64,000 bases of DNA. It comes from Lepiota brunneoincarnata (Eukaryota > Basidiomycota > Agaricomycetes > Agaricales > Agaricaceae). The stretch covers positions 1,054,001-1,118,000 of the forward strand of contig JAEBUN010000012.1 in assembly GCA_023014365.1 (NCBI GenBank), given 5' to 3'. The notes under the pieces are model-generated. The model worked only from the letters and a program-made list of their open reading frames with translations. It ran no database searches and was not told where the DNA came from. The position numbers and the translations under genes are program-made. Position 1 is the first letter of the stretch, and each line of letters opens with the position of its first letter. Of the stretch, positions 45,482 through 56,804 are shown piece after piece.

Positions 45482-45844
45482 TCATCCAGCCGGCCATGAA
45501 AGGACCTTGTGGGTGTAGCACGTCAAGAGGATTGCAGGGAAGTGGACCTCGACAAATTTGGGAATCGAATGGGACACGTGCCCATGTTCAAATATAGAAG
45601 TGTACTGTCCACATGCGATCGTACCCAAGAAGGCCTCCCTTAATGTTGGGCTAGGCTGGCCTGGAAAATTGACTGATAGCCAGACCTCAGTCCGGACATT
45701 CTGGCTCGCCGCAGGGCCGGATTGAAAGTTCGGACATGGAGAGGCCTCGGAGGTGGTCCTGGGCCACCCACTTGGGCATGATCCGAGGTTAATAGTGCTT
45801 TCGAGGCCATAGATGCCTGTGGCTCCATATATTGGTGTGGCCAA
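45482..45844 (-). other. Possible gene or upstream exon, 120 codons, unidentified
   Basis: This frame is open just upstream of the potassium channel gene on the same strand (MATPIYGATGIYGLESTINL at its start) and has no recognised motif. It could be a separate small protein or lie in the channel's 5' region; a splice joining it to the channel was not found. Confidence 0.3.
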
Positions 45845-45968
45845 TGTGGCAAAGCATTGTGGGGAACAGACTTAGCATATTTACTTAGATACTTTAGCTC
45901 CCAACGACGAGGGTGTCTTCGCTGCCATAAGACCTCCGGGCAACAGCGTAACCTGTAAAACCACCCAC

Positions 45969-45992
45969 CCACACACACACACTCTCTCTCTC
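45969..45992. repeat. CA/CT microsatellite
   Basis: A short ACACAC run passes directly into CTCTCT. Confidence 0.9.
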
Positions 45993-45999
45993 AAGTTGC

Positions 46000-47887
46000 C
46001 TTCAAGTTTCCCTGCAGTCCCTCCCTTACTTACCCGGAATTGTAACACTGATTTTACGAGGCCGAGAAGACGAGCCCAGCAACCGTCCCGCCGGTTGTAC
46101 TCGTTTTACTATTTTCGTTGCGAATGCGCTACTCGCTTTACACCTTTCTTTATTTTTTTTTCTTTTATATGGCCAATACTCACCGCAGCTCAGCGGCTCA
46201 TCCATGGAGGTCGTCATATCAATGGTCTACCTGAAACCCCACATACCAACAGTGGTGGAATCACTTCCTCGGAGGGACAAAGGAGTCTTAAACCCTTACA
46301 TTGCGCTCTATTCATTCCTGATTTGCCTTGGGCTATGTAAATATGCAGAAAGGTTGTGTTGGCATGTGTAGAGCCTGAAAATTTGGATTTCTATAGGCCA
46401 GTGTGGATGATTTCAGACAAAATTCAGAGCCCTGCGACAGGCTGGCGCACGGATTCGGCCTCCTCGGCTATAAAGGGGGAGGTCCTTGCCTGACCCGCCC
46501 GCCGAAATTTTGTTCTTTTGGCATGAGAGCTGAGACGTGTTAGCGAACGAGTGTCCCTAGGCCTATAAGCATCTATCTCACGTGGGCCTTCTATGCCCTC
46601 AGGTATGAAGCGGTGTTACCCGGAAACTACGCCACTGACTGAGTGATAGCGAGCCGTTGGGGGACTTATAGTTCCGAGTATGAGTGTATTGGTGGCCTTC
46701 AGCGAGTTTGGTTCGACTATGTCAATCGTATGTAGAGGCTGTTGAGTTTGAGGAGGTTGTTAAATGGACTATTGAGAGGCAGGAGGGATTGGAAACCCAA
46801 CCCTTTTGGAAGTGGGGGGCTCAAGGGGAGGAACGTACACTTGGTTCTTTCGTCCATCCACTTAAGGGCCATTCGCTGATATCGGGTGGACCGTCGATCG
46901 AGAAAAAGTTCGCGTTGTGAATCCAGGGTTCGCTGATGGTATTGACGATGAAACCCTCCATTGAGTGTATATTCCGGACAGTATCCTTCATTCTTGTCGA
47001 GCTGATGGGAGGATTTGGGGAACATTTGTTCCATTAATACTAATAACAGTAGATAGTGACTGCAAGTGTGCACTTGGTTGAACCAACTGGAACAGAGGCC
47101 AAGCATTGATCCGTGGCATTTGGCAAAAGAAATCTAGAAAATACCCGAACAAGCCAAGATTTGCATGCCATCCTCCGAAATGCTTGATACGAAGGCAATA
47201 AGTCTCGCGGCGATACCGCCAACAAGTAATCCATACAACATTCCCGGACTACGAGCATAATCACAGACAGGTGTTAGCATCAACTGGGAGGGGACCCGCT
47301 CAGTCTCAGACGTGCCGATGATCTGCCACCCACTCTCTAATCCCTTCAACCACTCCTCTCCTTCTGGGATTGAGCCTTCGTCGCACCGGAAATTGACCGA
47401 TCTTGTCCATTTTAGTCTAAATCCCGCCTCCAACCTCAAAAATGTGGCGAGATTATGAATTTTCATAAATTTCTCGATTTTTGCTCTCCTAAGGCTCCCT
47501 AAGAACATCCAGAGGCCACAAGGGTAGCTATCGCTGCACAGAAATTACCATACTACAGATAATATTTAAGTTTGTCCTCAACCTGAGTCATCACAGAGCC
47601 AGGGCCTTCCACAGGCACTTTTTCACCCAGAAACCAATTTATTTCGCCACATTCTCCCTATCGATTTCATTTGTAATTTTGGCGTTCACATACTGTTATA
47701 CATCCCTCCATATCCCCGACTTCCCGAGCCTCTAAACCCCCTCCAAGCAATCCTCCCCTTCATCCGGCCAATCAGAAAATACTATGTTGGGTTGATTAAG
47801 CTGAGTCCCAGCTGTACCAGTGTAGTACCTAGCACACTCACAGCAAGCGTACGTGTGTGTGTGCAGTGCGATGCACATTGAGGTTTG
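46000..47887. other. CpG-rich stretch with unassigned minus-strand frames
   Basis: A 124-codon frame (47508-47134) and further readings near 46.7-47.1 kb on the minus strand (one includes IHSMEGFIVNTISEPW) could be exons of one gene, but I could not connect them by splice sites and recognise no family. The last part, near 47.85 kb, is where segment A similarity begins. Confidence 0.3.
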
Positions 47888-48065
47888 AGTATGTGAGAGA
47901 ACACATGTAGGACATGGGTTTTGAGAGCATTGCAACTGCAGCACCACCAGGGCATTCCCCATCTGGGCACAGCCCAGGGTCAGCCTACAGAGCGCAGAGG
48001 CATGTAGAGCAGCGACTGAGGGTTTGATCCATCATGTCCATTACATCTGTGTCATCACAGAGAGA
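47888..48065 (+). repeat. Segment A, left part beside the Copia element
   Basis: This matches the minus strand of 15575-15400 or so, and ends with AGAGA at 48061-48065, the left target duplication of the Copia element. Confidence 0.85.
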
Positions 48066-48359
48066 TGTCGAAACATGATCGTTCAGCTTGACGATTGTTT
48101 ATTGTTTTCTTTATTTCATATTCCCTCTTACCATGGACACTGTATGTACACAAATGAACAATTTTATTATACTACCAGGTTATGAGGTGTACTTTCATTC
48201 TAGCATAAATAGGAGTACATAGTTTTCATAGTTTTCTTTCTCTTATTTAAGTAGCCTACCGAAACGGCCTAGGATCCAGTCTTCCTTACTGGATCCTAGT
48301 GATCCTATCTTATATATTCCAGTGTCCAACGTATCTACTGTGCACTTTTATTCTCGTTA
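48066..48359 (+). repeat. Copia 5' LTR
   Basis: It starts TGTCGAAACATG and ends TTCTCGTTA, just before the primer-binding site. Compared with the 3' LTR it has about 110 extra bases near its start and lacks a 60-base internal duplication. It contains a perfect hairpin (48269-48280 with 48288-48299). Confidence 0.9.
48269..48299. promoter_or_regulatory. Hairpin in the Copia LTR
   Basis: CTAGGATCCAGT and its exact complement ACTGGATCCTAG are separated by CTTCCTT. The same 12-base stem and 7-base loop are at 60357-60387 in the 3' LTR, and the right half is repeated again at about 60428-60449. It may act in RNA folding, termination or dimerisation. Confidence 0.7.
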
Positions 48360-48371
48360 GGTTATGGGCCC
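48360..48371 (+). promoter_or_regulatory. Copia primer-binding site (initiator tRNA-Met anticodon loop)
   Basis: GGTTATGGGCCC directly follows the LTR. It is the exact complement of GGGCCCATAACC, the anticodon-loop region of eukaryotic initiator tRNA-Met. Drosophila copia is known to prime reverse transcription with such an internal tRNA fragment. The ATG inside the site is the first ATG of gag. Confidence 0.8.
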
Positions 48372-49494
48372 CAAGAGCGATTCCTTGTCTGTGACACTCC
48401 AGTTCCCCAAATTAAATGGTAGCAACTACTATGTTTGGTCCAACAATATGAAGGCTGCCCTCCAAGCTCAACTTCTCTGGCTTGTTGTAGAGGGCATGGA
48501 AGACTGCCCCCCTAAACCCTCTCCAAGGCCTCCTGTTGGTGCCAAAAACAAGCTGCTCCTTACGTCTGACCAGGGCTATAAGGATTGGATCCAATCAAAG
48601 CAGGATTACCTATGTTGGTTGAAATCTGATCATGCAGCTATGGGTTTGATGCAGGGATACTATCAAGTTCGGCCAGCAGGAACATGTTGCCAATGTTGAC
48701 ACATCAAAGGAGATGTGGGATCATCTTTGCAAGATCCACATCACCGAATGCCAGAGCATCAATGTTCACTATTACTATCAGGAACTCTATACCAAGAGAT
48801 GGGACAAGTGTACCACCATGTCAGATCTCATCAGATCCTTCCTGAACCTCCATCGCTGTATCACAGAAGCAGGCCAGAAGTTGGATGACATTCATGTTGT
48901 CCATGCCATCCTACTTTCCCTACCTTGCTCAAACATCCAGGATGTTGTCAAGCAGAACCTTTTGGATAAGGGAAAGTTTCTCACCTTGGATATGGTTACT
49001 GCTGAGCTTGTGTCCATGCATGACCATGCTGAACATGATCGCCTCATTGAGGAGTCTTAGAAGAAGGTGAAGGCTGAGCAGTTGGCCCTGCTTGCCAAGT
49101 CAGTGGGGAATGGGAACTCCAGGAAGAAAGAAAAGAAGGGGAAAGGCAAATCAGCAAAGAAATCTACCACCCTTACTTGCCCTTTCGATTCTGAATGTCA
49201 TATCTGCCATCTAAAGGGACATTGGGCTCCTGAATGCCCTTCAAGGTCCAAAGGGAAGGACAATACTGCTAAATTGGGTGGATCTGCAAATATTGCTGTT
49301 GAGCAACTGAAACCCCCTGGCGATCATGAGGTTGGAGTAATGTTGATGGCTTCAGCTGATGAAGCTGTTGCCTCTGGTATCTTGCTTGATTGTGCTGCCA
49401 TGGCCCACATGTTCATGGACTGTGATTTCTTCATTTCCTATCAGGAGTCAGCTGATGGTGAATATATCATGGTTGGTGGCCATAATAGGGTCCC
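48364..49494 (+). pseudogene. Copia Gag and protease region, broken
   Basis: The frame starts with ATG at 48364 (MGPKSDSLSVTLQFPKLNGS, the usual Copia Gag opening with NYYVWSNNMKAALQ), shifts near 48680, and has a stop near 49059. Landmarks are SKEMWDHL, a zinc knuckle CHICHLKGHWAPEC (near 49197-49240), a Lys-rich stretch before it, and a protease site degenerated to LLDCAAMAHM where an active enzyme has an Asp-Ser-Gly-Ala motif. The insertion of the Gypsy element after GGHNRVP cuts off the rest of the protease. Confidence 0.9.
49490..49494 (+). repeat. Left target duplication of Gypsy element B
   Basis: GTCCC, repeated at 57164-57168 on the other side of the element. Confidence 0.92.
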
Positions 49495-49846
49495 TGTTAC
49501 GCTGGTTAGGCATCTGCAAGGCTCAATGTGATTAACAACAAGTTAAACATTGAGTAGTGTGAGCAAATCTAAGGCGATGCCAAAGATCAGGAACAAATAT
49601 GGTGTATAACAAGACAAAGCTAGGGATTACAGGGGATACCTAGGTCTATATATACTGCTGGGGTAACTGGCGTGTGATAAAGGAAAGAATCACATGCGAA
49701 CAGGCAAGAATCACAAGCCAAAAGGAAACTAACTATAGATGGGTGGTGGCATGTGATAAATAAATATAGCTGGGTGCTGACTACGGGTGGTGACATGTGA
49801 TAAGCAAAAATAGATGGACAGGCGCATGAAAGGGAAAATGGTAACA
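49495..49846 (-). repeat. Gypsy B 3' LTR (left copy)
   Basis: It pairs with 56805-57163. Differences include a few-base gap after ACAAGTTA and scattered C/T and G/A changes, several at CpG. On the minus strand a purine tract GAAGGGGGTAA precedes it. Confidence 0.93.
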
Positions 49847-49862
49847 TTACCCCCTTCTAACC
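49847..49862 (-). promoter_or_regulatory. Polypurine tract of Gypsy B
   Basis: GGTTAGAAGGGGGTAA on the minus strand ends exactly at the 3' LTR, the place where plus-strand DNA synthesis starts in LTR elements. Confidence 0.7.
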
Positions 49863-51035
49863 TTCGAACTCTGTTTCGAAATCAATAGACAGCAGGGTAT
49901 GGGTGTTGGGTGCGGGTTGCGGAAGTAGTTGTTTCTAGTTGTAGCCATAACCATTGTAGGTGTAGTTGTAGTCATTGTATTGGCTGTCACCAATAATATC
50001 ATACGTTTGTCCAAAGGTGTTGGGATAGTGTTGTACGCTGTCCTTTCAAGTGCAGGGATTTCGCTGATTCTGGTGGTAGACAGGACAGGTCTGCATGTAA
50101 TGTCCTGGTGCGGAGCGGTTGCAGTGATGGCAGGTATATCGGGGACAGCTATGTGCCCAGTGGCCAATTTGATGGCACTCAAAACAGTGATTTCTTCCAA
50201 CATCATACAAACAGGTTGTTGTGGCTTGGGGTGTGATGGCGCGGGTGGTACGATGTTGAGGAGGTCTTTGGGGTAGGGGGTGGGTTTCCTGCTGCTGGTG
50301 GGCTTCCATTTCGCTGGGTGAAGTTGTCCACTGTTTGTTGTTGAGTTCGGGGTGGTGGTGCAGGAGGTGGGGGGTACAATAATAGATGGGGTAGTAGGGC
50401 TTGGAGGTTGTTCAGGTCGAACTCGTCGATGGGTGGAGTGAACGGGGACTTGTTGGGCTGGTCTGTCGGTTGGTGTAGGCTGAATCAGGACTAGGGATTG
50501 TGGGCACAATCCGTATACTGGTTGTGGAGCTGCAATGCTCAGGTGAAGATTTGGTGGAAGGTGGGGTTGGCCCACAAGCAGGTTGAATGTATTTTGATTT
50601 GCCTCTTTGACTCTTTCGACGCTTTGTTTGAGACCACTGGAGGCAGAGGAGGTTTTCAGCGGAGTTGGAAGAAGCCATCATGAACTTCTGTTGATACTGC
50701 TGGTGTTGGTGTGATAAGAAGCGAAAAGACAAGGGTAGAGGCACTGTTGACTTCGTTAATATAGTCGCTAACAGTAGCGACAAGTGGGGGAGCAGGGACA
50801 GTGGTTGGTGTTTCAGCGACAGGTGGAATGGGACTGGGGGGAGTGGTCTGTCAGTGGTATGTGGCATGGGGGCAGTGTGTCTTCAGTGGTATTAAGGGCA
50901 CTCTCAATGAGGAATTGGTAAAAGGATGCGGTTGGAGTCAGGTTGTGCAGACAAGGACCTGGTTGTTCCATCTAGTGTGGGCGGGGTAGAAATAAGAGCA
51001 GATTTGGATGGGAGTGAACGGACGGAGGAAGGCAT
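49857..51035 (-). pseudogene. Gypsy B third coding region with two zinc knuckles
   Basis: After the pol stop (51062-51064) a new ATG at 51035 starts MPSSVRSLPSKSALISTPP. The reading can be followed, with stops and frameshifts, through a Pro-rich region, a helical part (LKQSVERVKEANQNTFNLL), an IDEFDLNNLQALLPHLLLY segment, two adjacent zinc knuckles CFECHQIGHWAHSC (C-x2-C-x4-H-x4-C) and CHHCNRSAPGHYMQTC (C-x2-C-x6-H-x4-C) at 50186-50085, and an Asn/Tyr-rich tail (NDYNYTYNGYGYN), ending at 49857. Such a protein lies where env sits in other elements but has no membrane segment. The knuckles suggest nucleic-acid binding, perhaps extra nucleocapsid function. Its role is not known to me. Confidence 0.7.
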
Positions 51036-51061
51036 TATGCTGTTAAATGAGGTGGTGTGGT

Positions 51062-54000
51062 TTATTTACGGTAGGGGTGGTAGCGAGAATGACGTGGTTT
51101 CTTCATGGCTTTAAGAGAACAAATAACAGGTGTGTTTTCATCATTTCGATCAAGTCCTTTGAGTTGTTTATACTCCATTAGGAAGGCTACTGCATCTCCT
51201 TCATTGTGCGTTTTGGGGATAACTTTTCCATCCAGGGTTTCAGGTCTAATTTCATCTGGTACTGATTTAAAGTGGGACTTGGGTTCCCAGGTATTTTCGG
51301 ATTTGGGCCATCCAAGCCACTTGACTAGGTATTCGAGGCAGGTTTCGTCGTTTTCGGTGATTTAGTATGGCTTCAATTTCATACACTTCTTCACCCTCAA
51401 CGGTTAGAGGTGGGGGTTGGACGTAATTGGGTCCATACTGTTTCAGTTTCAATATATGGCATGAGGAGTTGGGCATGGAATACGGGGTGAATTTTCCAAT
51501 GTTTGGGAAGTTCAAGTCGATATGAAACAGGGGATAAGACGTCAAGGATACAAAATGGTCCAAGATGTTTGGGGGCCATTTTGCGTGTGATATATGGGGT
51601 ATTTAGGTTTCGGGCGTCAAGCCAAACCATTTGATTTTTGTGGAATGGGGTAAACTTTGATTGGCGTCAGTTTTCCATGTGTTTCATGGCAGTTTCGTGT
51701 GTGGTTTTAGCGTTTCGGCGGTAAAGGTCGATTAATTCCATGCGGTTGTTGACAGTGGGAGATTCGGTTTCAAGGAGGATGGTGGGAAGTGCTTTCGGTT
51801 GTATCCCCATAATGATTTCGAACAGTGTTTGTTTTTGTAAGGTGTGTGGTCAGCTATTGTATGCAAATTCAAGAAGAGGGAGGGCTTGTGACCAATTTTC
51901 GGGATGATGTGAGCAGAAAATAGAGAGATATGCTTGGGTCTCCTGATGAGAATGTTCAGTTGCTCCATCTGCTTTGGGGTGGTAGGCTGTGGTCATTGCA
52001 GGGGTTATTTCGAGTCATTCTAACAGTTTCTGGAACGAATGTGCAGTGAAGTGTGGGTCGCAGTCAGATATGATACGTTTGGGTAGGCCATAGCACAGGT
52101 AGACTTTATTTAGAATGATGTCAGCAATGTTGTTGGCAGTCGCGGATTTGTTGGTAGCAGTGAGAATTACCCCCTTCAAGAGTCCATGGTCCACAATGGA
52201 CAGAATCGAGTCAAATCCTGCAGAGGGAGGGAGGTCGGTAATGAGATCCATCGCGATCTGGGCAAATGGGTGGTTTGACTCAGGTGCTGGGATAGGGGTA
52301 AAAGCAGGCTTGGCAGGGTGACGGTTAATTTTAAACTGTTGACAGTCAGCGCATCCCTTGACATAATCATGTGTGAAACTGGCCATACCAGGCCAGTAGA
52401 AATCACGCTCCAACATGTGAAGGGTCGTATCAATACCAGGATGTCCTGCAGTGGGAGAGTTATGATACTTCCATATGATACGTCAGTGGAGTTTGAGGTC
52501 CTCCAGTGGAATGGTCCTACCATCGTAGGTAACAATTAGACCTTTTGGGGTTCGAGTGACGGAATATCAGGAATCTGTTGGATTGTACAGGGCAGTCAAG
52601 AGAGTGGTGATTTGTTCAGTGGTATGTGGGTCGTAGTTATTATGTCAAAGTATATTGTCACGGGTCTCTTGGTTGACAGTGTTGACAAATATGGTCTTGG
52701 GTAATACCGTTATGGCTTTGTTGTCTTTGTCTTCATTGGGAATATGATCAGGATGTCGGGAGAGGACATCGGCAGCAGGTATTTTTGTACCAGGTACATG
52801 CTCAATCTGGAGATTAAAGTGGGAGAGGAATTGATGCCAGTGGGCCTGGCGTCGGTTTATATCTTGTGGTTTCTTCCAGTAAGTAAGATTTTGGTGATTG
52901 GTACGAACTTTAACAGGGAAGGGTCCTCCTTCCAAATAATGGTGCCATTCTCCAAGGGCATGGATAATAGCGAGTAATTCGTGGTCGTGAATATCATAGT
53001 TTTGTTTGGTGGGTGTAAGGGTTTTCGACAGGAAAGCCACAGGGTGGCATTGATTATTAATGTCAGTTTGATAAAGTACAGGCTCCAGGTAGTGTATTTC
53101 GAAGTGTCGCATTCGATTTTGAATGGTTTCGATTGGTTGGGCATTGTGAGTACAGGTTGCTTTGAAAACTGAAGTTTCAAAGCATCAAATGAGTCTCTGC
53201 ATTCATCAGTCCACTCAAATAGTCGTTTGGTTGACATGAGGGTGTTGAAGGGTCGGGTGATAGCGGAATAGCCGTGGATAAACTTCTGGTAGAAGTTACA
53301 GAATCCTATAAACTTGCAGATGTCTTTGGTACACTTCAGGGATGGGCCATTGAGTGATTCCAGCTAGTTTGATGGGGTCTATCTCCATTTTGTCGGGCAT
53401 AATAATCATGCCAAGGTATTCCATACGGTCACGGTAGAATTCACATTTCTCAGTCTTAAGATAGATGTTGTTCAAGGTCAAACACTTGAGGACTTCTTCC
53501 ATAATGCGGTCAGTGTTCTTCCTGATCACAAGCAAAGATGAGTATATCATCCATGTAGACAACGATTCCTCCTTTATGAATTGGGGATGCCAAGATGTCA
53601 TCCATAAATGCCTGGAAAGTCACAGGGGAGTTACACATTCCAAAGAACATGACAGTCAGTTTGAATAATCCAAGCTGGGGTGTTAAATGCACCTTTCCAT
53701 TTGTCTCCTTTCTTGATACAAATGTTGTTGTATCCGGCGTGGATGTTGAGTTTGGAGAATATACAGGCTCCTTTGAGCTTATCCATTATTTCGGTGACCA
53801 TTCGGGATTCGGTATGCGTTCTTGACCGTATGTTTGTTGACATAGTGGTAATCTTGACAGGGACTGGAGTGAGCCATCCTTCTTGTCGATGAAGAAGAAT
53901 GGGGAGGCCATCGGGGATTTCGATGGTCAGATATAACCTTTATGAAGGTTGTCAGAGATGAACTCTTTCAAAGAGTTGTCCTGGTTCAGAGAAAGTTTGT

Positions 54001-54800
54001 AAGCTTTCATTGCGAATGGGTTTAAACTTGGGTTTTAATTCAATAGCATGGTTATAGGACTGTCGAGGAGGGAATCGTTCAGCAGCTTTCTTGCTGAAAT
54101 GACTCAACCATCGGTGGAATTGGTGGGGAACTTTAACGGTGGGGTCATCGACCTTTTTGTCTCTGTGTTTAATTGCAAGTCCTGTAGCCTGGCTAGTTTG
54201 GTTGATCTCAAGCTCAACATGAGCAAGTTCAGTGGGTGTACTTATGATCTGACACATCTCAGACTCTAGAGAGAACTCTTTGTAGTCCTCATTGAGGAGA
54301 GGTTCATAGATTGGTTCGTGTGGGGTATAGGATAACTTTCCTTCAGGGCCGAATGCAGTTTAATTCGGTCCATTGCTGAGGGTAGCGATATCAATCGGGT
54401 GGTTGTTGTATGTTAGGTATTCAGGGTGGTGGTTGCGCTTCTTCTCTTTCCTCCATTGGAACATACAGCGTTTCCAATTGATCTTCAGATTGACTTTGTT
54501 AAGCCACAGGAAACCAAGAACCATTGGTTTCAACCCTGTTGCTGCAATGTAGGCTGGTGATGGGAGTTAATCAACCATCAATTATCATGTGGAAGGTAGA
54601 ATAATGGGTAATCATCCTGTTTAGATTGTCGGATCCATCAAAATTACACATGTTGATTGCTTGAGGAAGTGCTTGCTTCCACAAATGGTGTTCAGTGATG
54701 AAGTTGTCTGATATAAAATTTCCTTGAGCTCCAGAGTCAAGGAGGGCAATAAGCAGGACATCTTTTTGTTCTCTCAGGCTCTGCACCTTTAGAGGAAGAT
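51062..54800 (-). pseudogene. Gypsy B Pol: protease, RT, RNase H, integrase, chromodomain
   Basis: Reading leftward: protease with LLDSGAQGNFIS (near 54740); a linker; reverse transcriptase pieces (SKLNIHAGYNNI near 53750, then the YMDDILIFA active site near 53540); RNase H (HPVAFLSKTLTPTKQNYDIH and DHELLAIIHALGEWHHYL near 53000); the integrase zinc domain (GHPGIDTTLHMLERDFYWPG, CADCQQF) near 52350-52440; the integrase core (AMDLITDLP, IISDCDPHF, HPKADGATEH) at 51950-52250; and a C-terminal chromodomain ([16 protein letters not shown] near 51310) followed by HPYRK and a stop. Chromodomains steer integration toward particular chromatin. Many frameshifts and stops are present. Confidence 0.92.
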
Positions 54801-54949
54801 ATATGGATTTATTGTTTGAGGTAGATGCAAGAGTTACAACATTACAAGAGAGAGGGGAACTGGGAGGGGCTGGCAGTCGAACAGAACCTCCAAATTAAAA
54901 ATTTGTGAACTGGTTGCATAGTTGGGTCTTTGGACCAAGTCTCGTAGAC

Positions 54950-56114
54950 TTCAATGGCTTTGGTTTCAGGGAATGGATTTGATGATAGAATGGATCTTAA
55001 GGGAAGCATTTTGTATGTTGGTTGCTTTATCAATCTTCGGTTGCAGGTCAGGCGACATTCGGGCAGATGCGGGAAATATCGCTGGGTTTGAAGCAGCGGA
55101 AACATAAGCCTTTCTTGTAGGCATGTTTTTCTTTGGGTGTGAAGACGGCATTGATATTGATATCGTCATTGTGGGGGAAGTGATCTGGTTGATCTTCTTC
55201 AGCTTCTTGTTGATCGGGGTGCAGATCACTGGGGATATTAAAAGAAGGGTAATATTTGGGACCTTCATTAAGGTACATGTTGTCGATCTCCATAGCGTTC
55301 GGATCACGCAATGGGCAGAATTGGTAATGGCAGTTCGGTTCAGTGTAGGACAATTGTTGTTGCTGTTGGCAATACAGTTGTTGCATACAGCAGTAGTTAT
55401 TAGTGGGAGCGGGGCATGGACAGGAATCCTGGATGCGGTCCAAGGATTGTGGAAGCAGTGCACCAGTTGTGGTTGATCTGGATGGCGTGGCGGTACCATG
55501 CGTTTATGGTATTGGGTGGGTTTGGATCAGTAAGGATTTTGTAGGTGAGATTCTGGTTGATAACATTTTGGAACTTTTCTATGAGGGCACAGGTCTTCTT
55601 TGAGTCCTGATCAGTGGGTGAGAGTCTTGAACTCTGCGATGACATCTTCGATGTTACAGGATCCTTGACGGAGGGTGTTGAGATCGTGGAATGCTTGGGA
55701 GGGGATGTTGACAGGTGAGAATGCTTCAGTGAACTCTTCAACAAGTTCATCGTATGATCTGGGGGTGAATTCTCCCCATATTTGCTTTGACTGAAAGTAC
55801 TGGTTCTTCCAGTTACTGGCTTTGCTGGTTTTAAGCAGGGATAAAAAGAATACGATTTTCTTGTTGTCAGTATTATAGATGTTGGTGTTACCATAGAGGT
55901 ATGAGGCTATGGAGTTGATGAACTCTTGGAAGTTCTTGCGGTTGCTGTCAAATGGTGTCGGTTTCTCAAACGATAATTCTTTGTAGCCGTTATGTGGTGG
56001 TTGTGGTGACAGTGGTCCTGGTGGACCTTGTGGTGGTCCAGGTGGTCCTGGTGGACCTCCAGGTGGTCTGGGTGGTGGCTGGTTAGCCAGCGGGTCTCCC
56101 ATAGTTTCAGACAT
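54950..56114 (-). pseudogene. Gypsy B Gag, broken
   Basis: ATG at 56114 starts MSETMGDPLANQPPPRPPGG, a Pro/Gly-rich N-terminus, then a capsid segment (FQEFINSIASYLYGNTNIYN, then FTEAFSPVNIPSQAFHDLNT). A stop interrupts near 55611, and the frame changes before a Gln-rich stretch and the DPNAMEIDNMYL motif. The final knuckle reads CFRCFKPSDISRIC, in which the expected Gly-His pair is lost, so it could not bind zinc properly. Confidence 0.88.
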
Positions 56115-56804
56115 GGGTTCAGAGGGAGGGGAAGGTGGTGGAAAGGGTTGTAAGGTTCGGGGGAGTTGGTAATGTCCAGGTTCGATCTGTCGGATAGGAA
56201 AACGTAGGGGTCCTCCAGTACTTGTGGTTGCTTCTAGCAGACCAAAGGGAAGTCAGGGCGGTTCAATGGGTGATGGTTTGGTAATCTGGGTGGCTACCTG
56301 AAGGGTGGTATCCACTGGTTTGGGCAGGGTTGTGTATATGGGTTGGTTGGACTCAGGAGAAGACAAAGGAACGTGAACAGAAGGAGTAGGGTGAGGAGTA
56401 GATGGGGTGGCACATGGGGTAATAGATGGTTGAGAGGGTCCTGGAGATCCAGAACCAGTTTGGGAAATTTGAGGGTTAGGACAGTCTGTCCTGGCTTTGA
56501 AATAACTACCTGTGATGGGCAACAATGTCTTTTCCAGTAAAGAGAAACCTCTGAGAATTTAAGATTCACTGAGACGTTTGACAAGATGAACGAGGAATCC
56601 AAAAACCTATAGAGACACTGGGGTGCAAAGGTTCAGAAGAACAACAGCTGGAGTTCTTTGGGGTGAGGACCATGTCAGATGCTCAAATAGACAAGCGATG
56701 ATCCTCAACAGATTACGGTTCTGTCTAGACCTCACAGTTAATGGTACTGTGCAAACCAAGGAGGGTGAGAAGAGAGAAGAGAGGCAACAAGTAGCTTTGT
56801 CTTT
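56115..56804 (-). other. Gypsy B leader
   Basis: This lies between the 5' LTR and gag on the minus strand. It contains Pro/Thr/Ser-rich readings (56253-56525) that may be an upstream extension of gag, without a clear start. The sequence next to the LTR (AAAGACAAAGCTACTTG) does not match a tRNA end that I know. Confidence 0.5.

Noticed and set aside
49929..51365. Plus-strand frames over the third region of Gypsy B
   Set aside because: The zinc knuckles and the element's orientation are on the minus strand, so the plus frames are shadows.
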